Assembly: GCF_021287135.1 (NCBI RefSeq)
Contig: NZ_JAJTBB010000020.1
Location: forward strand, 62,001-126,000
DNA: 64,000 nucleotides
Source of the DNA: Acidovorax sp.
Lineage (GTDB): Bacteria > Pseudomonadota > Gammaproteobacteria > Burkholderiales > Burkholderiaceae_C
Direction: 5' to 3'
Position 1 is the first letter of the stretch, and every line of letters begins with the position of its first letter. Shown in pieces: positions 28,434 to 37,774 of this stretch. The position numbers and the translations under genes are program-made. The notes beneath the pieces are model-generated. The model was not told where the DNA came from and did no database searches. It saw only the letters and a program-made list of their open reading frames with translations.

Positions 28434-29630
28434 CTAGGCGCGGCCCAGCCGCTGGAACAAGCCGCCCGGCAGCCGTGCCACGCGGCCCTCCAGTTCCAGC
28501 TCCAGCAGTTCCACCTGCACGGAGGCCGCGTCCTGTCCCGTGCGGGCGACCAGCGCGTCCACGGCCATGGGATCGAAACCCAGGGCCTTCAGGAGCGCGC
28601 TGTCGGTTTCGTCGGGCGGATCCCCGGCGCGGAGGTCCGCTGCCGGGTCGCCGGAGGGCGCCGCCGCAGGCTGCGAAGCGGCCCCTGCCGGGCCGGGCAG
28701 GCGAAGCTCCTCGAGCACATCCTGCGCAGACTCCACCAGCTTTGCCCCCTGGCGGATGAGCGCGTGGCAGCCGCGGGACTGCGGGGCGTGGATGGAGCCG
28801 GGGATCGCAAACACCTCGCGCCCCTGCTCCGCCGCCATGCGGGCCGTGATCAGCGAGCCGGAGGCCAGCGCGGCCTCGACCACCAGCGTGCCCTGGGACA
28901 GGCCCGAAATGATTCGGTTGCGCTTGGGGAAGTTCGCCGCCAGCGGGGGCGTACCGAGCGGGTACTCACTGACCAGCAGCCCCCGCGCGGCAATGCGGTG
29001 GGCCAAGCCCAGGTTCTTGCGCGGGTAGACCCGGTCCAGCCCGGTACCCACCACCGCAATGGTGGCCGGGGCGTCGCCTGCTGTCCCGGGGGCCGCGTCC
29101 AGGGCGCCCTCGTGCGCGGCGGCGTCGATGCCGAGCGCCAGGCCGGAAACGATGGTGAGTCCCGCTTCGGCCAGCGCCCGCGAGAAAAGCCGCGCGTTGT
29201 CCGCCCCCTGGGCGGTGGGATTGCGGCTGCCGACCACCGCGAGGCACCGGCCGGCGGGGAACGGCGTCCCGGCCACCAGCGGGGCCGGTCCCATCAGGTA
29301 CAGCAGCAGCGGAGGGTCTTCGGTGTCCAGCAGCAGCTGCGGATACCGTGGATCGCCCAGCGTCACCACCGCACGGGCGGCGCCCTCGGGCTCCTGGGGG
29401 GCTTCTTCCAGCCAGCGCCAGGTGGCGTCCGTCAGGGCTTCCCATGCGGGCGGCACGGCGATCAGCGCGCGCGCATGGGCCGGCGCCACGCACTGCAGCA
29501 GCGCGGCTTCGGTCTGCTGGAATACGGCCTGCGGCAGGCCAAAGCAGGCGAGCAGCCGCCGCGCTGCGCCATTGCCCACCCCCGGCGAGAGGGTCAGGCG
29601 CAACCATGCACCCAGTTCGTCGCGGTCCAT
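28434..29630 (-). CDS. dprA: DprA/Smf, DNA-processing protein for natural transformation
   Basis: A 398-residue protein that binds incoming single-stranded DNA and loads RecA. A SAM-like N-terminal region (DELGAWLRLTLSPGVGNGAA) is followed by the Rossmann-fold DprA core: VVGSRNPTAQG, SGLALGIDAAAHEGAL, AVVGTGLDRVYP, SEYPLGTPP and FPKRNRIISGLS. A C-terminal winged-helix (LLKALGFDPMAVDALVARTG) completes it. The ATG at 29630 fits the family N-terminus better than one 48 bases upstream. It lies 55 bases behind the LysM gene in the same direction, a common order in this group. Confidence 0.95.
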   Translation of the reverse strand: MDRDELGAWLRLTLSPGVGNGAARRLLACFGLPQAVFQQTEAALLQCVAPAHARALIAVPPAWEALTDATWRWLEEAPQEPEGAARAVVTLGDPRYPQLLLDTEDPPLLLYLMGPAPLVAGTPFPAGRCLAVVGSRNPTAQGADNARLFSRALAEAGLTIVSGLALGIDAAAHEGALDAAPGTAGDAPATIAVVGTGLDRVYPRKNLGLAHRIAARGLLVSEYPLGTPPLAANFPKRNRIISGLSQGTLVVEAALASGSLITARMAAEQGREVFAIPGSIHAPQSRGCHALIRQGAKLVESAQDVLEELRLPGPAGAASQPAAAPSGDPAADLRAGDPPDETDSALLKALGFDPMAVDALVARTGQDAASVQVELLELELEGRVARLPGGLFQRLGRA

Positions 29631-29685
29631 GCAGTGGGTTCGGTGATCGGGCCGCCTGTTCCGTGCGGCCCGGGGCACAGTGCCG

Positions 29686-30909
29686 TCAGTCCTGGGGGGT
29701 CACCAGCTGGTCGCCGACGCGCACGCCCGTGCGGATCTCCAGCACCAGGGCATACGAAACCCGGTCGAAGGTGCGGAACACCATGGCGGTCCCGTTGCGC
29801 TCGCTGGGCAGCCGGATCATCGGCTTGGCATCGTCGGTCTTGTCCTTGATGCGCGTGCCGCCGGTCAGCAGCGACAGCACATGGCCCGGTTCAATGCCGT
29901 CCTGCGAGCCCACATTCAGGGCCACCACCTGGTTCTGGGCCGCATAGGCGGCCGAGAAGCTGCCGTAGATCGAGACCACCCGGGCACGCACTTCCATCGG
30001 GGGCACGCGCGGGGTGTAGCTGGTGAAGCTGCGCTCCGGCGCGGGCAGCAGGCGATCGCCGGCACGGATTTCTTCCTTGGTGCCCGACAGGTCGACCGTG
30101 GCCGGCACGTACTCGGCCACGGTGCCGCCGCGGCCGTTGGGGACGTCTTCGTACGATTCGCCCCGCACCAGCTCGGCCTTGCCCAGGTACTGCGCTTCGT
30201 AGCCGAGGATTTCGCCCGTGTCCGGGTCCTTCAGGGCGACGGCATCGCGGAACACACGGTAAAAGCGCGGCTCACCCGGCTCGGCACGCACGGGGGCGGC
30301 CGCGTCGCCGCGCACGTAGGCGCGGTCGCCGCTGGCCATCAGCACGCGGTCTTCCTCGGTGGCGATGATGCGGGGGGCGCGCAGCAGGGTGTTGGAGTCC
30401 ACCACCACGGGCTCCACCAGGAACGGCTCGATCAGGTGGGGTGGCAAGGTGGGCAGGGCGTTGCTGGCCAGGCTGTCGCTGCGCACGCGGGGAGACACGC
30501 GGACGGTTTCGGGCTCGGAGGGGGATTCGACCGTGCCGGGCGGCGTGGTGCGCAGGCGGGCGTAGCCGCCGTCCTTGTCCAGGTACAGCGTCTGGCCGGG
30601 GAAGATCAGGTGCGGATTCGGGATGGCCTTGAGGTTCATCCCCCACAGCTCGGGCCAGCGCCAGGGGCGCTTGAGGTACAGCCCCGAGATGCCCCACAGC
30701 GTGTCGCCGCGCTTCACGGTATAGGTGTCCGGTGCATTGGGAGTCAGCTCTGACAGCGGCACGCCGCGCTCTGCCACCTGCTGCGCCGTGGCGCGCTGGC
30801 TGCTGGAGACGGGGTAGTTCTGGGCCTGGGCGGGGGCAACCAGCAAAGCGCCAGCGGCCAGGGTGAGCGCCCCCAGGGCGGTTCGCCGCAGGCGGGTAGA
30901 TGCCGTCAT
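29686..30909 (-). CDS. Secreted LysM-domain protein
   Basis: A 407-residue exported protein: signal peptide at 1-30 (ending PAQAQ), one LysM peptidoglycan-binding domain at 61-110 (YTVKRGDTLWGISGLYL, NPHLIFPGQTLYL), then about 300 residues without a family I can name. That region includes repeated beta-rich segments (VDLSGTKEEIRAGDRLLPAP, GSQDGIEPGHVLSLL). The start was placed at the ATG with AGAGGAACAAC in front; two earlier ATGs lack such a site. It is upstream of dprA and divergent from def. Probably a cell-wall-associated factor. Confidence 0.88.
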   Translation of the reverse strand: MTASTRLRRTALGALTLAAGALLVAPAQAQNYPVSSSQRATAQQVAERGVPLSELTPNAPDTYTVKRGDTLWGISGLYLKRPWRWPELWGMNLKAIPNPHLIFPGQTLYLDKDGGYARLRTTPPGTVESPSEPETVRVSPRVRSDSLASNALPTLPPHLIEPFLVEPVVVDSNTLLRAPRIIATEEDRVLMASGDRAYVRGDAAAPVRAEPGEPRFYRVFRDAVALKDPDTGEILGYEAQYLGKAELVRGESYEDVPNGRGGTVAEYVPATVDLSGTKEEIRAGDRLLPAPERSFTSYTPRVPPMEVRARVVSIYGSFSAAYAAQNQVVALNVGSQDGIEPGHVLSLLTGGTRIKDKTDDAKPMIRLPSERNGTAMVFRTFDRVSYALVLEIRTGVRVGDQLVTPQD

Positions 30910-31008
30910 GTTGTTCCTCTTGTCATGCATTGCGAAACGCCCCCTCGCTGGCGCCATGGTGCCCGCAGCGTTGCGGGGTGAACCGGCTGATACGTTACAA
31001 ATCTTCTG

Positions 31009-31280
31009 AGAACCTGTTCAAGGTCTTTTCGGGGATCGCATTGGAATGCAATCGGGCGGAGTGGATGCTTCGGAGGCGCCGCATGGGCTCGTGCCCATGC
31101 AAGCAGCCGGGGCGTGCAATCGCCCGATTTCACTCCAACCCTTCGGGCAAGCGCCTTGCCGGGCGGTCTGCGGCGTTGCGGCGCTTGTGGATAGCCGGGC
31201 TATCCACTGCGCACCGCGCCTTGCATCCCGTCCCGGCAAGGCCCTTGTGCGACCCCGAAAAAACCTTGAACAGGTTCTTA
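31009..31280. repeat. Large nested inverted-repeat element A (with 63-nt core)
   Basis: The ends at 31009-31039 and 31249-31278 are inverted copies (AGAACCTGTTCAAGG, then TTTTCGGGG-TCGC) differing at a few positions. Inside are a perfect hairpin GCATGGGC-TCGT-GCCCATGC (31081-31100), GCCTTGCCGGG (31153-31163) paired with CCCGGCAAGGC (31232-31242), and a 63-nt core (31163-31225) centred on the palindrome GTGGATAGC-CGG-GCTATCCAC (31187-31207). It fills most of the 472-bp gap between lysM and def. The flanks carry only promoter-like AT-rich DNA (CGAAAATAACGAC at about 31353) before def. No reading frame is convincing. Confidence 0.8.
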
Positions 31281-31381
31281 GATTCTCTGCTCAAGCCCTT
31301 GATTCGGCAACGATTATTGGCTTAGCGGGCTGCAGCGGGACCCAAAAGTGGCGAAAATAACGACATCTCTTTCCCACTTTC

Positions 31382-31891
31382 ATGGCAATCCTTCCCATTC
31401 TCTGTTACCCGGATCCACGGCTGCACAAGGTCGCCCGCCCCGTGGAGGCGGTGGACGACCGCATCCGCACGCTGGTCGCCGACATGCTGGCCACCATGTA
31501 CGACGCCCATGGCATCGGCCTGGCGGCCACGCAGGTGGATGTGCACGAGCGGCTCGTGGTCATCGATGTCTCCGAAAAGCGCGATGAACCCTTGGTCCTG
31601 ATCAATCCGGAGCTGGTGTGGACGAGCGCCGAGAAGCACCTCAATGAAGAAGGCTGCTTGTCGGTGCCCGGCATCTACGACGGGGTGGAGCGCTTTGACG
31701 CCGTGCATGTGCGGGCGCTGGACGCGCAGGGCGTGTCGCGCACCATCGAGGCCGACGGCCTGCTCGCGGTGTGCATCCAGCATGAAATGGACCATCTGAT
31801 GGGCAAGGTATTCGTGGAATACCTGTCTCCGCTCAAGCGCAACCGCATCAAGACCAAGATGGTCAAGCAGCAGCGGGAGGCGCGGGCGTGA
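31382..31891 (+). CDS. def: Peptide deformylase
   Basis: A 169-residue enzyme that removes the N-formyl group from nascent proteins. All three signature motifs are present: GIGLAATQ (44-51), EGCLSVP with metal ligand Cys92, and QHEMDHL with ligands His134 and His138 and catalytic Glu135. First of a compact run def - lipoprotein - fmt - azlC - azlD. Its TGA overlaps the GTG start of the next gene. The pairing with fmt, encoding the formylating enzyme, is typical. Confidence 0.97.
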   Translation: MAILPILCYPDPRLHKVARPVEAVDDRIRTLVADMLATMYDAHGIGLAATQVDVHERLVVIDVSEKRDEPLVLINPELVWTSAEKHLNEEGCLSVPGIYDGVERFDAVHVRALDAQGVSRTIEADGLLAVCIQHEMDHLMGKVFVEYLSPLKRNRIKTKMVKQQREARA

Positions 31892-32394
31892 AGCCCCGGG
31901 CGCTTCGCGCCCTCTGGGGCGGCGGAGTGCTGGCCCTGGCCGCGCAGCTTGCGGGCTGTGCCCTGCCCCTGGTGGCCCGCGAGCAGCCGGGCGCGCTGCG
32001 TGCCGAGGTCGTGGCCCGCCACGGCCCGCCCACCGCCGTGGTGGCCTTGCCGTCGGGCGAGCGCCTTGTGTATTCCGAGCTGCCCTCGGGCTTTGCCGCG
32101 TACAACCTGGATTTCGACCCGTCGGGCAGGCTGGTGCGCAACGAACAGGTGCTGACGCAGACCCGCTTCGAACGCATTCCCCTTGGGGTCTGGACGGCCG
32201 CTGAGGTGCATGGCACGTTCGGGCCGCCCCTGCGCGTGGAGCGGGTGGCGCGCTTCGATGGCGATATCTGGACCTACCGTTTCCGCCAGAATTCCGACCC
32301 GCGGCTGGCGCATGTGCACCTCGACCGCCAGGGCGTGGTGCGCCAGGTGCTGTTCACGGACGAGCTGCCCCACGGCGACAATCTGCGCGACTGA
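31888..32394 (+). CDS. BamE/SmpA-like lipoprotein
   Basis: A 168-residue putative outer-membrane lipoprotein. The signal sequence ends in LAGC (Cys24). The mature part has two related beta-alpha segments ([16 protein letters not shown] and [16 protein letters not shown]) like the repeated fold of SmpA/OmlA-type proteins, to which BamE belongs. It starts with GTG at 31888, overlapping the def stop (GTGA). BamE proper is usually shorter and lies elsewhere, so this may be a BamE-like paralogue. Confidence 0.7.
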   Translation: MKPRALRALWGGGVLALAAQLAGCALPLVAREQPGALRAEVVARHGPPTAVVALPSGERLVYSELPSGFAAYNLDFDPSGRLVRNEQVLTQTRFERIPLGVWTAAEVHGTFGPPLRVERVARFDGDIWTYRFRQNSDPRLAHVHLDRQGVVRQVLFTDELPHGDNLRD

Positions 32395-32400
32395 CGCCCT

Positions 32401-32565
32401 AGGGATGCTCTGCACAAATCATCGCGCCGTGTGCCTCTGCGGTCTCGGGCGGTCTGCCGCGTTGCAAAGCCTCGCAATAGCACCTGCTATTGCTGCGTTT
32501 TGTGCCTTGCAGCCCCTCCCGATCCGCAGTGCACACTTTCCGCTCGATTCGCGCAGAGCATCCCT
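32401..32565. repeat. Large nested inverted-repeat element B (same 63-nt core as A)
   Basis: AGGGATGCTCTGC (32401-32413) and GCAGAGCATCCCT (32553-32565) are perfect 13-bp terminal arms. Next inside, GTGTGC...CTGCGG pairs with CCGCAGTGCACAC. The core at 32449-32511 is exactly 63 nt, as in element A, and shares GCGGTCTGC-GCGTTGC at one end and GCCTTGCA at the other. Its central palindrome is GCAATAGCA-CC-TGCTATTGC (32474-32493), different from that of A but equally well paired. It lies between the lipoprotein and fmt. No T tract follows. Confidence 0.8.
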
Positions 32566-32601
32566 CGCGGCGCGCGCCCTTTTCTTTGTGATCGATTCCC
32601 C

Positions 32602-33597
32602 ATGAGAGTCATCTTTGCCGGTACGCCGGAATTCGCCCGCGTGGCCCTGGAGCAATTGCTGGCCGCAGGCTTTACCGTGCCGCTGGTGCTCAGCCAGCCC
32701 GACCGCCCCGCGGGGCGCGGGATGAAGCTGCAGGCCTCGCCCGTCAAGCAATGCGCCCTGGAGCACGGCATCGCCGTCGCGCAGCCGCGCAGCCTGCGCC
32801 TGGACGGCAAGTACCCCGAGGATGCGGCCGCCGCGCAGGACGCGCTGCGCGACGCCCGGGCGGACGTGATGGTGGTGGCCGCCTACGGGCTCATCCTGCC
32901 GCAGTGGGTGCTGGACCTGCCCCCCAAGGGTTGCCTCAACATCCACGCCAGCCTGCTGCCGCGCTGGCGCGGCGCCGCCCCCATCCACCGGGCCATCGAA
33001 GCGGGCGATGCCGAAACCGGCGTCACCATCATGCAGATGGATGCCGGCCTGGACACGGGCGCCATGCTGCTGACGCAGCGGCTGCCCATCGGCCCGGCCG
33101 ACACCACCGCCACGCTGCACGACCGGCTGGCCGCGCTGGGCGGCCGGCTGGTGGTGGAGGCGCTGGAGCTGGCCGCCTGCGGAGGCCTGCATGCCGTGCC
33201 CCAGCCGGCCGAGGGCATCACCTACGCGCACAAGATCGAAAAGTCCGAGAGCGCGATTGACTGGGCGCTGCCCGCGGCCGTGATCGCGCGGCGCATCCGG
33301 GCCTTTGACCCGTTCCCGGGCTCCAGCACCGAGGCGGCCGGAGAGGCCATCAAGGTCTGGGGCTGCGAGATGGACAGCGGCCTGTCCGCCCAGGGCAAGC
33401 CGCCGGGCCAGGTCCTGGCGGCGGGCGCCGATGGCGTGGCAGTCGCCTGCGGCGAGGGCGCGCTGCGCCTGACCGTGCTGCAGCGCGCAGGCGGCAAGCG
33501 CCTCGCTGCGGCCGATTTCCTGCGCGGTTTCGACCTCCAGCCCGGCATGGTGCTGGGTGCCTCGGCCGCTCGGGCCGCCCTGACCCCTGGCGCATGA
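32602..33597 (+). CDS. fmt: Methionyl-tRNA formyltransferase
   Basis: A 331-residue enzyme that formylates initiator Met-tRNA. It opens [16 protein letters not shown], and the 10-formyl-THF site is [20 protein letters not shown] (catalytic Asn and His), followed by the Asp of [12 protein letters not shown]. The C-terminal OB-like tRNA-binding domain begins around residue 205. The gap to the upstream lipoprotein is filled by element B. Its stop overlaps the start of azlC (ATGA). Confidence 0.97.
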   Translation: MRVIFAGTPEFARVALEQLLAAGFTVPLVLSQPDRPAGRGMKLQASPVKQCALEHGIAVAQPRSLRLDGKYPEDAAAAQDALRDARADVMVVAAYGLILPQWVLDLPPKGCLNIHASLLPRWRGAAPIHRAIEAGDAETGVTIMQMDAGLDTGAMLLTQRLPIGPADTTATLHDRLAALGGRLVVEALELAACGGLHAVPQPAEGITYAHKIEKSESAIDWALPAAVIARRIRAFDPFPGSSTEAAGEAIKVWGCEMDSGLSAQGKPPGQVLAAGADGVAVACGEGALRLTVLQRAGGKRLAAADFLRGFDLQPGMVLGASAARAALTPGA

Positions 33598-34418
33598 ACT
33601 GGCGGGCTGTCCTGGGCCGCACGCTGCGCCACCCGTCCTATCGCACCGCCGCCGCCGACATGGCGGGCACGGCCGTGGGCATCGGTGCCTGGGGGCTGGT
33701 CACGGGCGTTGTCATGGTCAAGAGCGGCATGCCGGTCGGCATGGCCATCTTCATGTCGCTGGTGGTGTACGCGGGCAGCGCCCAGCTCGCGGTGATTCCG
33801 CTGATGGCCGCTGGCGCGCCGCTGTGGGTGGTGTGGCTTACGGCCAGCTGCGTGAACCTGCGCTTCGTGATTTTCAGCAGCATGTGGCGCAGCTATTTCG
33901 CACACTTGCCGCTGCGCCAGCGCCTGGCCGTGGGCTATTTCAGCGGCGACGTGATCTACGTGGCCTTCATGAAGCGCTTTCCCCAGCCGCGGCCGGAACC
34001 CGAGCAGGTGCCGTATTTCTGGGGCGCGGCCACCACCAACTGGCTGGCCTGGCAGGTGCCGTCCCTGGCGGGCATTCTGCTGGCCAACGCGGTGCCGCTG
34101 TCCTGGGGCCTGGGGTTTGCCGGGGTGCTGGCGCTGCTGGGCGTGCTGCTGTCGCTGCTGTTTGACCGGGCCACCTGGCTGGCCACGGGCGTTGCGGCCA
34201 CGGCGGCCATTGCCGCGTTTGCCTTGCCGCTCAAGCTCAACATTCTGGTGGCCATTGCCGCCGCCGTCGCCGCAGGCCTGCTGATGGAGGCCGTGGACCG
34301 GCGCCGCCACAAGCCCGAGCTGGTCCTGCTGCCGGCCGACAGCGTGCTGCCCCCTGAAGAGCGCGAGCAGGTCGAGGCGGGCGATGTGGTCCCGCTGCGC
34401 GAGGAGCGGCACCCATGA
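33594..34418 (+). CDS. azlC: AzlC family branched-chain amino acid exporter, large subunit
   Basis: A 274-residue membrane protein with about seven hydrophobic segments and the family landmarks [31 protein letters not shown] and [12 protein letters not shown]. With AzlD it forms the BrnFE-type exporter of branched-chain amino acids or similar solutes. Translation overlaps fmt upstream and azlD downstream (both ATGA), so it is tightly coupled. A hydrophilic 35-residue tail rich in Glu/Pro ends the protein. Confidence 0.9.
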   Translation: MNWRAVLGRTLRHPSYRTAAADMAGTAVGIGAWGLVTGVVMVKSGMPVGMAIFMSLVVYAGSAQLAVIPLMAAGAPLWVVWLTASCVNLRFVIFSSMWRSYFAHLPLRQRLAVGYFSGDVIYVAFMKRFPQPRPEPEQVPYFWGAATTNWLAWQVPSLAGILLANAVPLSWGLGFAGVLALLGVLLSLLFDRATWLATGVAATAAIAAFALPLKLNILVAIAAAVAAGLLMEAVDRRRHKPELVLLPADSVLPPEEREQVEAGDVVPLREERHP

Positions 34419-34756
34419 GCAGTCCCTGGACCGGCATCGAACCTACCCTGGCCATTCTGGGCCTGGCGGTCATCACCGTGGTGTCACGGGCGTTTTTCAT
34501 GATTCCCGAGCGCGAGCTGCCGCTGCCCGATTGGCTCAAGCGCGGCCTCAAGTACGCGCCGCTGGCCGCGCTGACCGCTGTGATCGCGCCCGAGATCCTC
34601 ATGGCCCACGGCGAATTCATCGAAACGCTGCGCGATGCGCGCCTGCCCGCCGTGCTGTGTGCGAGCGCCTACTATTTCTGGAAGCGCGGCATCCTGGGCA
34701 CCATCGTGCTGGGCATGGCCGTGTACCTGCCCCTGCACATCGGCTGGGGCTGGTAG
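34415..34756 (+). CDS. azlD: AzlD family exporter, small subunit
   Basis: A 113-residue protein with about four membrane helices, ending in VYLPLHIGWGW. Typical AzlD features are FFMIPERELPLPDWLKRGLKYAPLAALTA split over the first two helices and the PEILMAHG loop. Its start overlaps the azlC stop. The operon ends here; the next gene, pgk, has its own leader. Confidence 0.9.
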   Translation: MSSPWTGIEPTLAILGLAVITVVSRAFFMIPERELPLPDWLKRGLKYAPLAALTAVIAPEILMAHGEFIETLRDARLPAVLCASAYYFWKRGILGTIVLGMAVYLPLHIGWGW

Positions 34757-34921
34757 AGAAGTCTCCCCCCTTGAAGAAGCTGCTGCGCGGCTTCCCCCTG
34801 GGGTCGCGCCAGCGACCTGGCAAAGGAGCTCACGGCGTCTGCTGGCCTGGGCCGCGCCGGTGGGGGCGGCCTGGCTTACTAAAATGGCGCCCCTCAAGCC
34901 CGATTCACTTCTCCCCCTGCC
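34757..34921. promoter_or_regulatory. Gap before pgk: GC-rich repeat and AT-rich promoter-like stretch
   Basis: The first half (AAGCTGCTGCGCGGCTTCC, CCCTGGGGTCGCGCC) resembles the block between yajC and secD. Near the end TTACTAAAAT (34877-34886) is the only AT-rich patch and could be the pgk -10 region; no -35 was found. Confidence 0.35.
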
Positions 34922-36121
34922 ATGAACATCCTTCGCTTTTCCGATCTCTGCGCCCAGGGCAAGGCCCAAGGCCAGCGCGTCTTCATCCGTGCCGACCTGA
35001 ACATTCCGCAGGACGATGCCGGCCGCATCACCGAAGACACGCGCATCCGTGCCTCGATCCCCTGCATCCGCATGGCGCTGGACGCCGGAGCCGCCGTGAT
35101 GGTGACCAGCCACCTCGGCCGGCCGACCGAGGGTGAGTTCAAGCCCGAGGACTCGCTGGCCCCCGTGGCCGCCCGGCTGTCGGAGCTGCTGGGCCGCGAG
35201 GTGCCGCTGGTGGCCAACTGGGTGGACGGCGTGACCGTGGCCCCCGGCCAGGTCGTGCTGCTGGAGAACTGCCGCCTCAACGTGGGCGAGAAGAAGAACA
35301 AGGAAGAGCTGGCGCGCAAACTGGCCGCGCTGTGCGACATCTTCGTGAACGATGCCTTTGGCACCGCCCACCGCGCCGAAGGCACCACCTACGGCATCGC
35401 GCAGTTTGCCCCCATCGCCTGCGCCGGCCCGCTGCTGTCGGCCGAGATCGACGCGCTCACCAAGGCACTGGCCCATCCGCAGCGCCCGCTGGCGGCCATC
35501 GTGGCGGGCTCCAAGGTATCCACCAAGCTGACCATCCTCAAGAGCCTGGCCGACAAGGTGGACCAGCTCATCGTGGGCGGCGGCATCGCCAACACCTTCA
35601 TGCTGGCCGCGGGCCTGCCCATCGGCAAGAGCCTGGCCGAGCCCGACCTGGTGGGCGAAGCCCGCGCGGTGATGGATGCGATGAAGGCGCGCGGCGCCGA
35701 GGTGCCGGTTCCCACCGACGTGGTGGTGGCCAAGTCCTTCGCGGCCGATGCGCCCGCCACGGTGAAGGCCGCCACGGAGGTGGCCGAGGACGATCTGATC
35801 CTGGACATCGGTCCGCAGACCGCCGCCCGCCTGGCGGGGCAGCTCAAGTCCGCCGGCACCATCGTCTGGAACGGCCCGGTGGGCGTGTTCGAGTTTGCAG
35901 CGTTTGAAAACGGCACGCGGGAAATCGCGCGCGCCATTGCCGACTCGGCCGCGTTCAGCATTGCAGGCGGCGGCGACACCCTGGCCGCCATTGCCAAGTA
36001 CGGCATCGAGAAGCAGGTGGGCTACATCTCCACCGGCGGCGGGGCGTTTCTCGAAGTGCTGGAAGGCAAAACCTTGCCGGCGTTCGAGATTCTCGAAAAA
36101 CGGGCAGTTACAAACAGTTAA
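34922..36121 (+). CDS. pgk: Phosphoglycerate kinase
   Basis: A 399-residue glycolytic/gluconeogenic enzyme. Substrate-binding motifs RADLNIPQD (23-31), [11 protein letters not shown] and [13 protein letters not shown] are in the N-lobe. NDAFGTAHR lies in the hinge region, [13 protein letters not shown] and GGGIANTF in the C-lobe, and the nucleotide-binding [10 protein letters not shown] plus STGGGAFLE at the end. Complete and of normal length. Cytoplasmic; stands alone. Confidence 0.98.
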   Translation: MNILRFSDLCAQGKAQGQRVFIRADLNIPQDDAGRITEDTRIRASIPCIRMALDAGAAVMVTSHLGRPTEGEFKPEDSLAPVAARLSELLGREVPLVANWVDGVTVAPGQVVLLENCRLNVGEKKNKEELARKLAALCDIFVNDAFGTAHRAEGTTYGIAQFAPIACAGPLLSAEIDALTKALAHPQRPLAAIVAGSKVSTKLTILKSLADKVDQLIVGGGIANTFMLAAGLPIGKSLAEPDLVGEARAVMDAMKARGAEVPVPTDVVVAKSFAADAPATVKAATEVAEDDLILDIGPQTAARLAGQLKSAGTIVWNGPVGVFEFAAFENGTREIARAIADSAAFSIAGGGDTLAAIAKYGIEKQVGYISTGGGAFLEVLEGKTLPAFEILEKRAVTNS

Positions 36122-36330
36122 TTTCTGTCGCGTATCTTTTGGAAAGCAGAGGGGCGCGTGCGTAAGCAAGCGCGCCAATCTGTGACCAAAAACAACGAAT
36201 TGCGTGTGTCCAGGCGCAGTTACCTCAATTTTTTCTTGTTTTTGTTGAGTATCCCGCCCAGAATTATTTTCTGACCGCGTGGGATGTATCTGTTCATGTC
36301 CCCGCCTCTCAAAGTCCGTAGGAGGGAACC
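36122..36330. promoter_or_regulatory. AT-rich leader upstream of the lipoprotein pair
   Basis: This 209-bp gap is distinctly more AT-rich than its surroundings, with tracts such as CAATTTTTTCTTGTTTTTG near 36224-36242 and AATTATTTTCTGACC near 36261. It ends in a good ribosome site (GTAGGAGGGAACC). It probably carries the promoter of 36331-37571; no clear -35/-10 pair could be chosen. Confidence 0.4.
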
Positions 36331-37017
36331 ATGAAATTTTCAAAGGCAGTCGGCTTGGCGGTGCTCGCCGGCGCTGTGGCTACTTTGGCAGGATGTGCTT
36401 ACCGTTCGCCCATCCCCCTGGCAGAGAACTTTGAGTTGACGGTGCAGCCGAAGGTCCGTTCCGCTGGTCACTGGGAGCTGGTCTCCAACGACGTGGTGGC
36501 GCAGACCCTGAGCGCGCTGGACAAGAGCGGCGTCGCTCCCGGCACCCAGCTGCATGTGGCACTGCCTCCCAACCCCAGCGCGTTCGACCTGGCGTTCCGT
36601 GATTTCCTGATCACCAAGCTCGTTCAGAGCGGCGCCCCCGTGCTGCAAGACCCGGGCCAGACGCTGAACGTGACCTACAACACGCAGATCGTCCGCCACA
36701 ACAGCCCCCGTCCCCATTTCATTCCCGGCCAGTTCACCATGATTGCTGCCGGCGTGATGGCCGCCTACGGCTTGCGCCATGAGCACCTGGACGGCCAGCT
36801 GCTGGGCGCCCTGGGCCTGACCGCGCTGGCCGACTACGGCGCCAGCATCAACTCCGGCGGCCCGACCAACACGGAAATGATCCTCACGACCACCGTGACG
36901 CGCGGCGGCCAGTATGTGGTGCGCAAGACCGACGTGTACTACCTGGAAAATGCGGACACGCCCCTGTTCATGCGTCCGTCGTATAGGAACGTCAACATGA
37001 AGGTAGTTTCGCAATGA
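36331..37017 (+). CDS. Lipoprotein of unknown function, partner of FlgO-like protein
   Basis: A 228-residue protein with a lipoprotein signal ending LAGC (Cys22) and a mature part that I cannot assign to a family. Visible features: SNDVVAQTLSALDKSGV near 50 and FRDFLITKLVQSGAPVLQDP near 87, of the kind seen in outer-membrane assembly or secretin-accessory lipoproteins. A glycine-rich hydrophobic stretch lies near 137-175. Its stop overlaps the start of the FlgO-like gene (ATGA), so the two are translationally coupled. Confidence 0.8.
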   Translation: MKFSKAVGLAVLAGAVATLAGCAYRSPIPLAENFELTVQPKVRSAGHWELVSNDVVAQTLSALDKSGVAPGTQLHVALPPNPSAFDLAFRDFLITKLVQSGAPVLQDPGQTLNVTYNTQIVRHNSPRPHFIPGQFTMIAAGVMAAYGLRHEHLDGQLLGALGLTALADYGASINSGGPTNTEMILTTTVTRGGQYVVRKTDVYYLENADTPLFMRPSYRNVNMKVVSQ

Positions 37018-37571
37018 AATCCACAGCACTTCTGACCGCGCTGGCGGCCGCCGCCCTGCTGGCAGGCTGCGCCAACAACGGCCCCGCCGTGCGCACGGAG
37101 CCCACCTACCAGGAAGCCGCCAGCAGCCAGTTCCTGGCCAGCAGCCGCGATGCCGTGGCCAAGCTGACCGCCGGCTTCGACCTGAGCGCCATCGGCAACG
37201 GTCCGGTGCTCGTGGCCACGGTGGTCAATGTGAACGACCTGAGCCGTTCTGCCCCGCTGGGCCGCACGCTCTCCGAGCAGTACGCATCGCACATGGCCGC
37301 CACCGGCTTCAATGTGAAGGAAATCAAGCTGCGCGGCGACGTGTTCGTGCGCGAAGGCGCTGGCGAACTGCTGCTGTCGCGTGAGATCAAGGACATCGCA
37401 CGCAGCCACAACGCCTCGCTGGTGCTGGTGGGCACGTACTCCGCTGCCGCAAACTACACCTATGTGAGCCTGAAGCTCGTGCGCACCGAAGACAGCCGCA
37501 TCGTCCGCGGCTACGACTACGCGCTGCCCAACGACCGCGACGTGCAGCGCCTGCTGACCGTTCAGCGCTGA
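37014..37571 (+). CDS. FlgO-like outer-membrane lipoprotein
   Basis: A 185-residue lipoprotein (LAGC, Cys19). The mature domain resembles FlgO, an outer-membrane protein first known for flagellar stability in Vibrio: [25 protein letters not shown], then [12 protein letters not shown] and [22 protein letters not shown]. No flagellar genes are nearby, so the role may be general envelope function. It overlaps the upstream lipoprotein gene by four bases and is followed by a strong terminator. Confidence 0.8.
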   Translation: MKSTALLTALAAAALLAGCANNGPAVRTEPTYQEAASSQFLASSRDAVAKLTAGFDLSAIGNGPVLVATVVNVNDLSRSAPLGRTLSEQYASHMAATGFNVKEIKLRGDVFVREGAGELLLSREIKDIARSHNASLVLVGTYSAAANYTYVSLKLVRTEDSRIVRGYDYALPNDRDVQRLLTVQR

Positions 37572-37638
37572 GGCGCAGGGCACCGGTGGCGCGGCCACAG
37601 GCTGCCCCCCGCCCCGCACGCTGCCATTCTCCTTTTGC

Positions 37639-37665
37639 AAGGCCGTTTCGACGGCCTTTTTCTTT
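37639..37665 (+). terminator. Rho-independent terminator
   Basis: AAGGCCGT-TTCG-ACGGCCTT is a perfect 8-bp stem with a stable UUCG-type tetraloop, followed by TTTTTCTTT. It closes the lipoprotein/FlgO transcript. Confidence 0.92.
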
Positions 37666-37760
37666 GGGTGCTTCTTTGGGCGCGCCCGCCCGACTGGGCC
37701 CCCCCCCGCAGCCTGACAGGCGCCGCCCGCCGCATCGCGGAGACGCATTGCGCATCGCCC

Positions 37761-37766
37761 TAAAAT
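37761..37766 (+). promoter_or_regulatory. -10-like TAAAAT directly before pyrF
   Basis: TAAAAT ends eight bases before the pyrF ATG. If used, transcription would begin at or next to the start codon, giving a leaderless message. No ribosome site is seen before the ATG. No matching -35 was identified. Confidence 0.35.
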
Positions 37767-37774
37767 CTCGGCCC

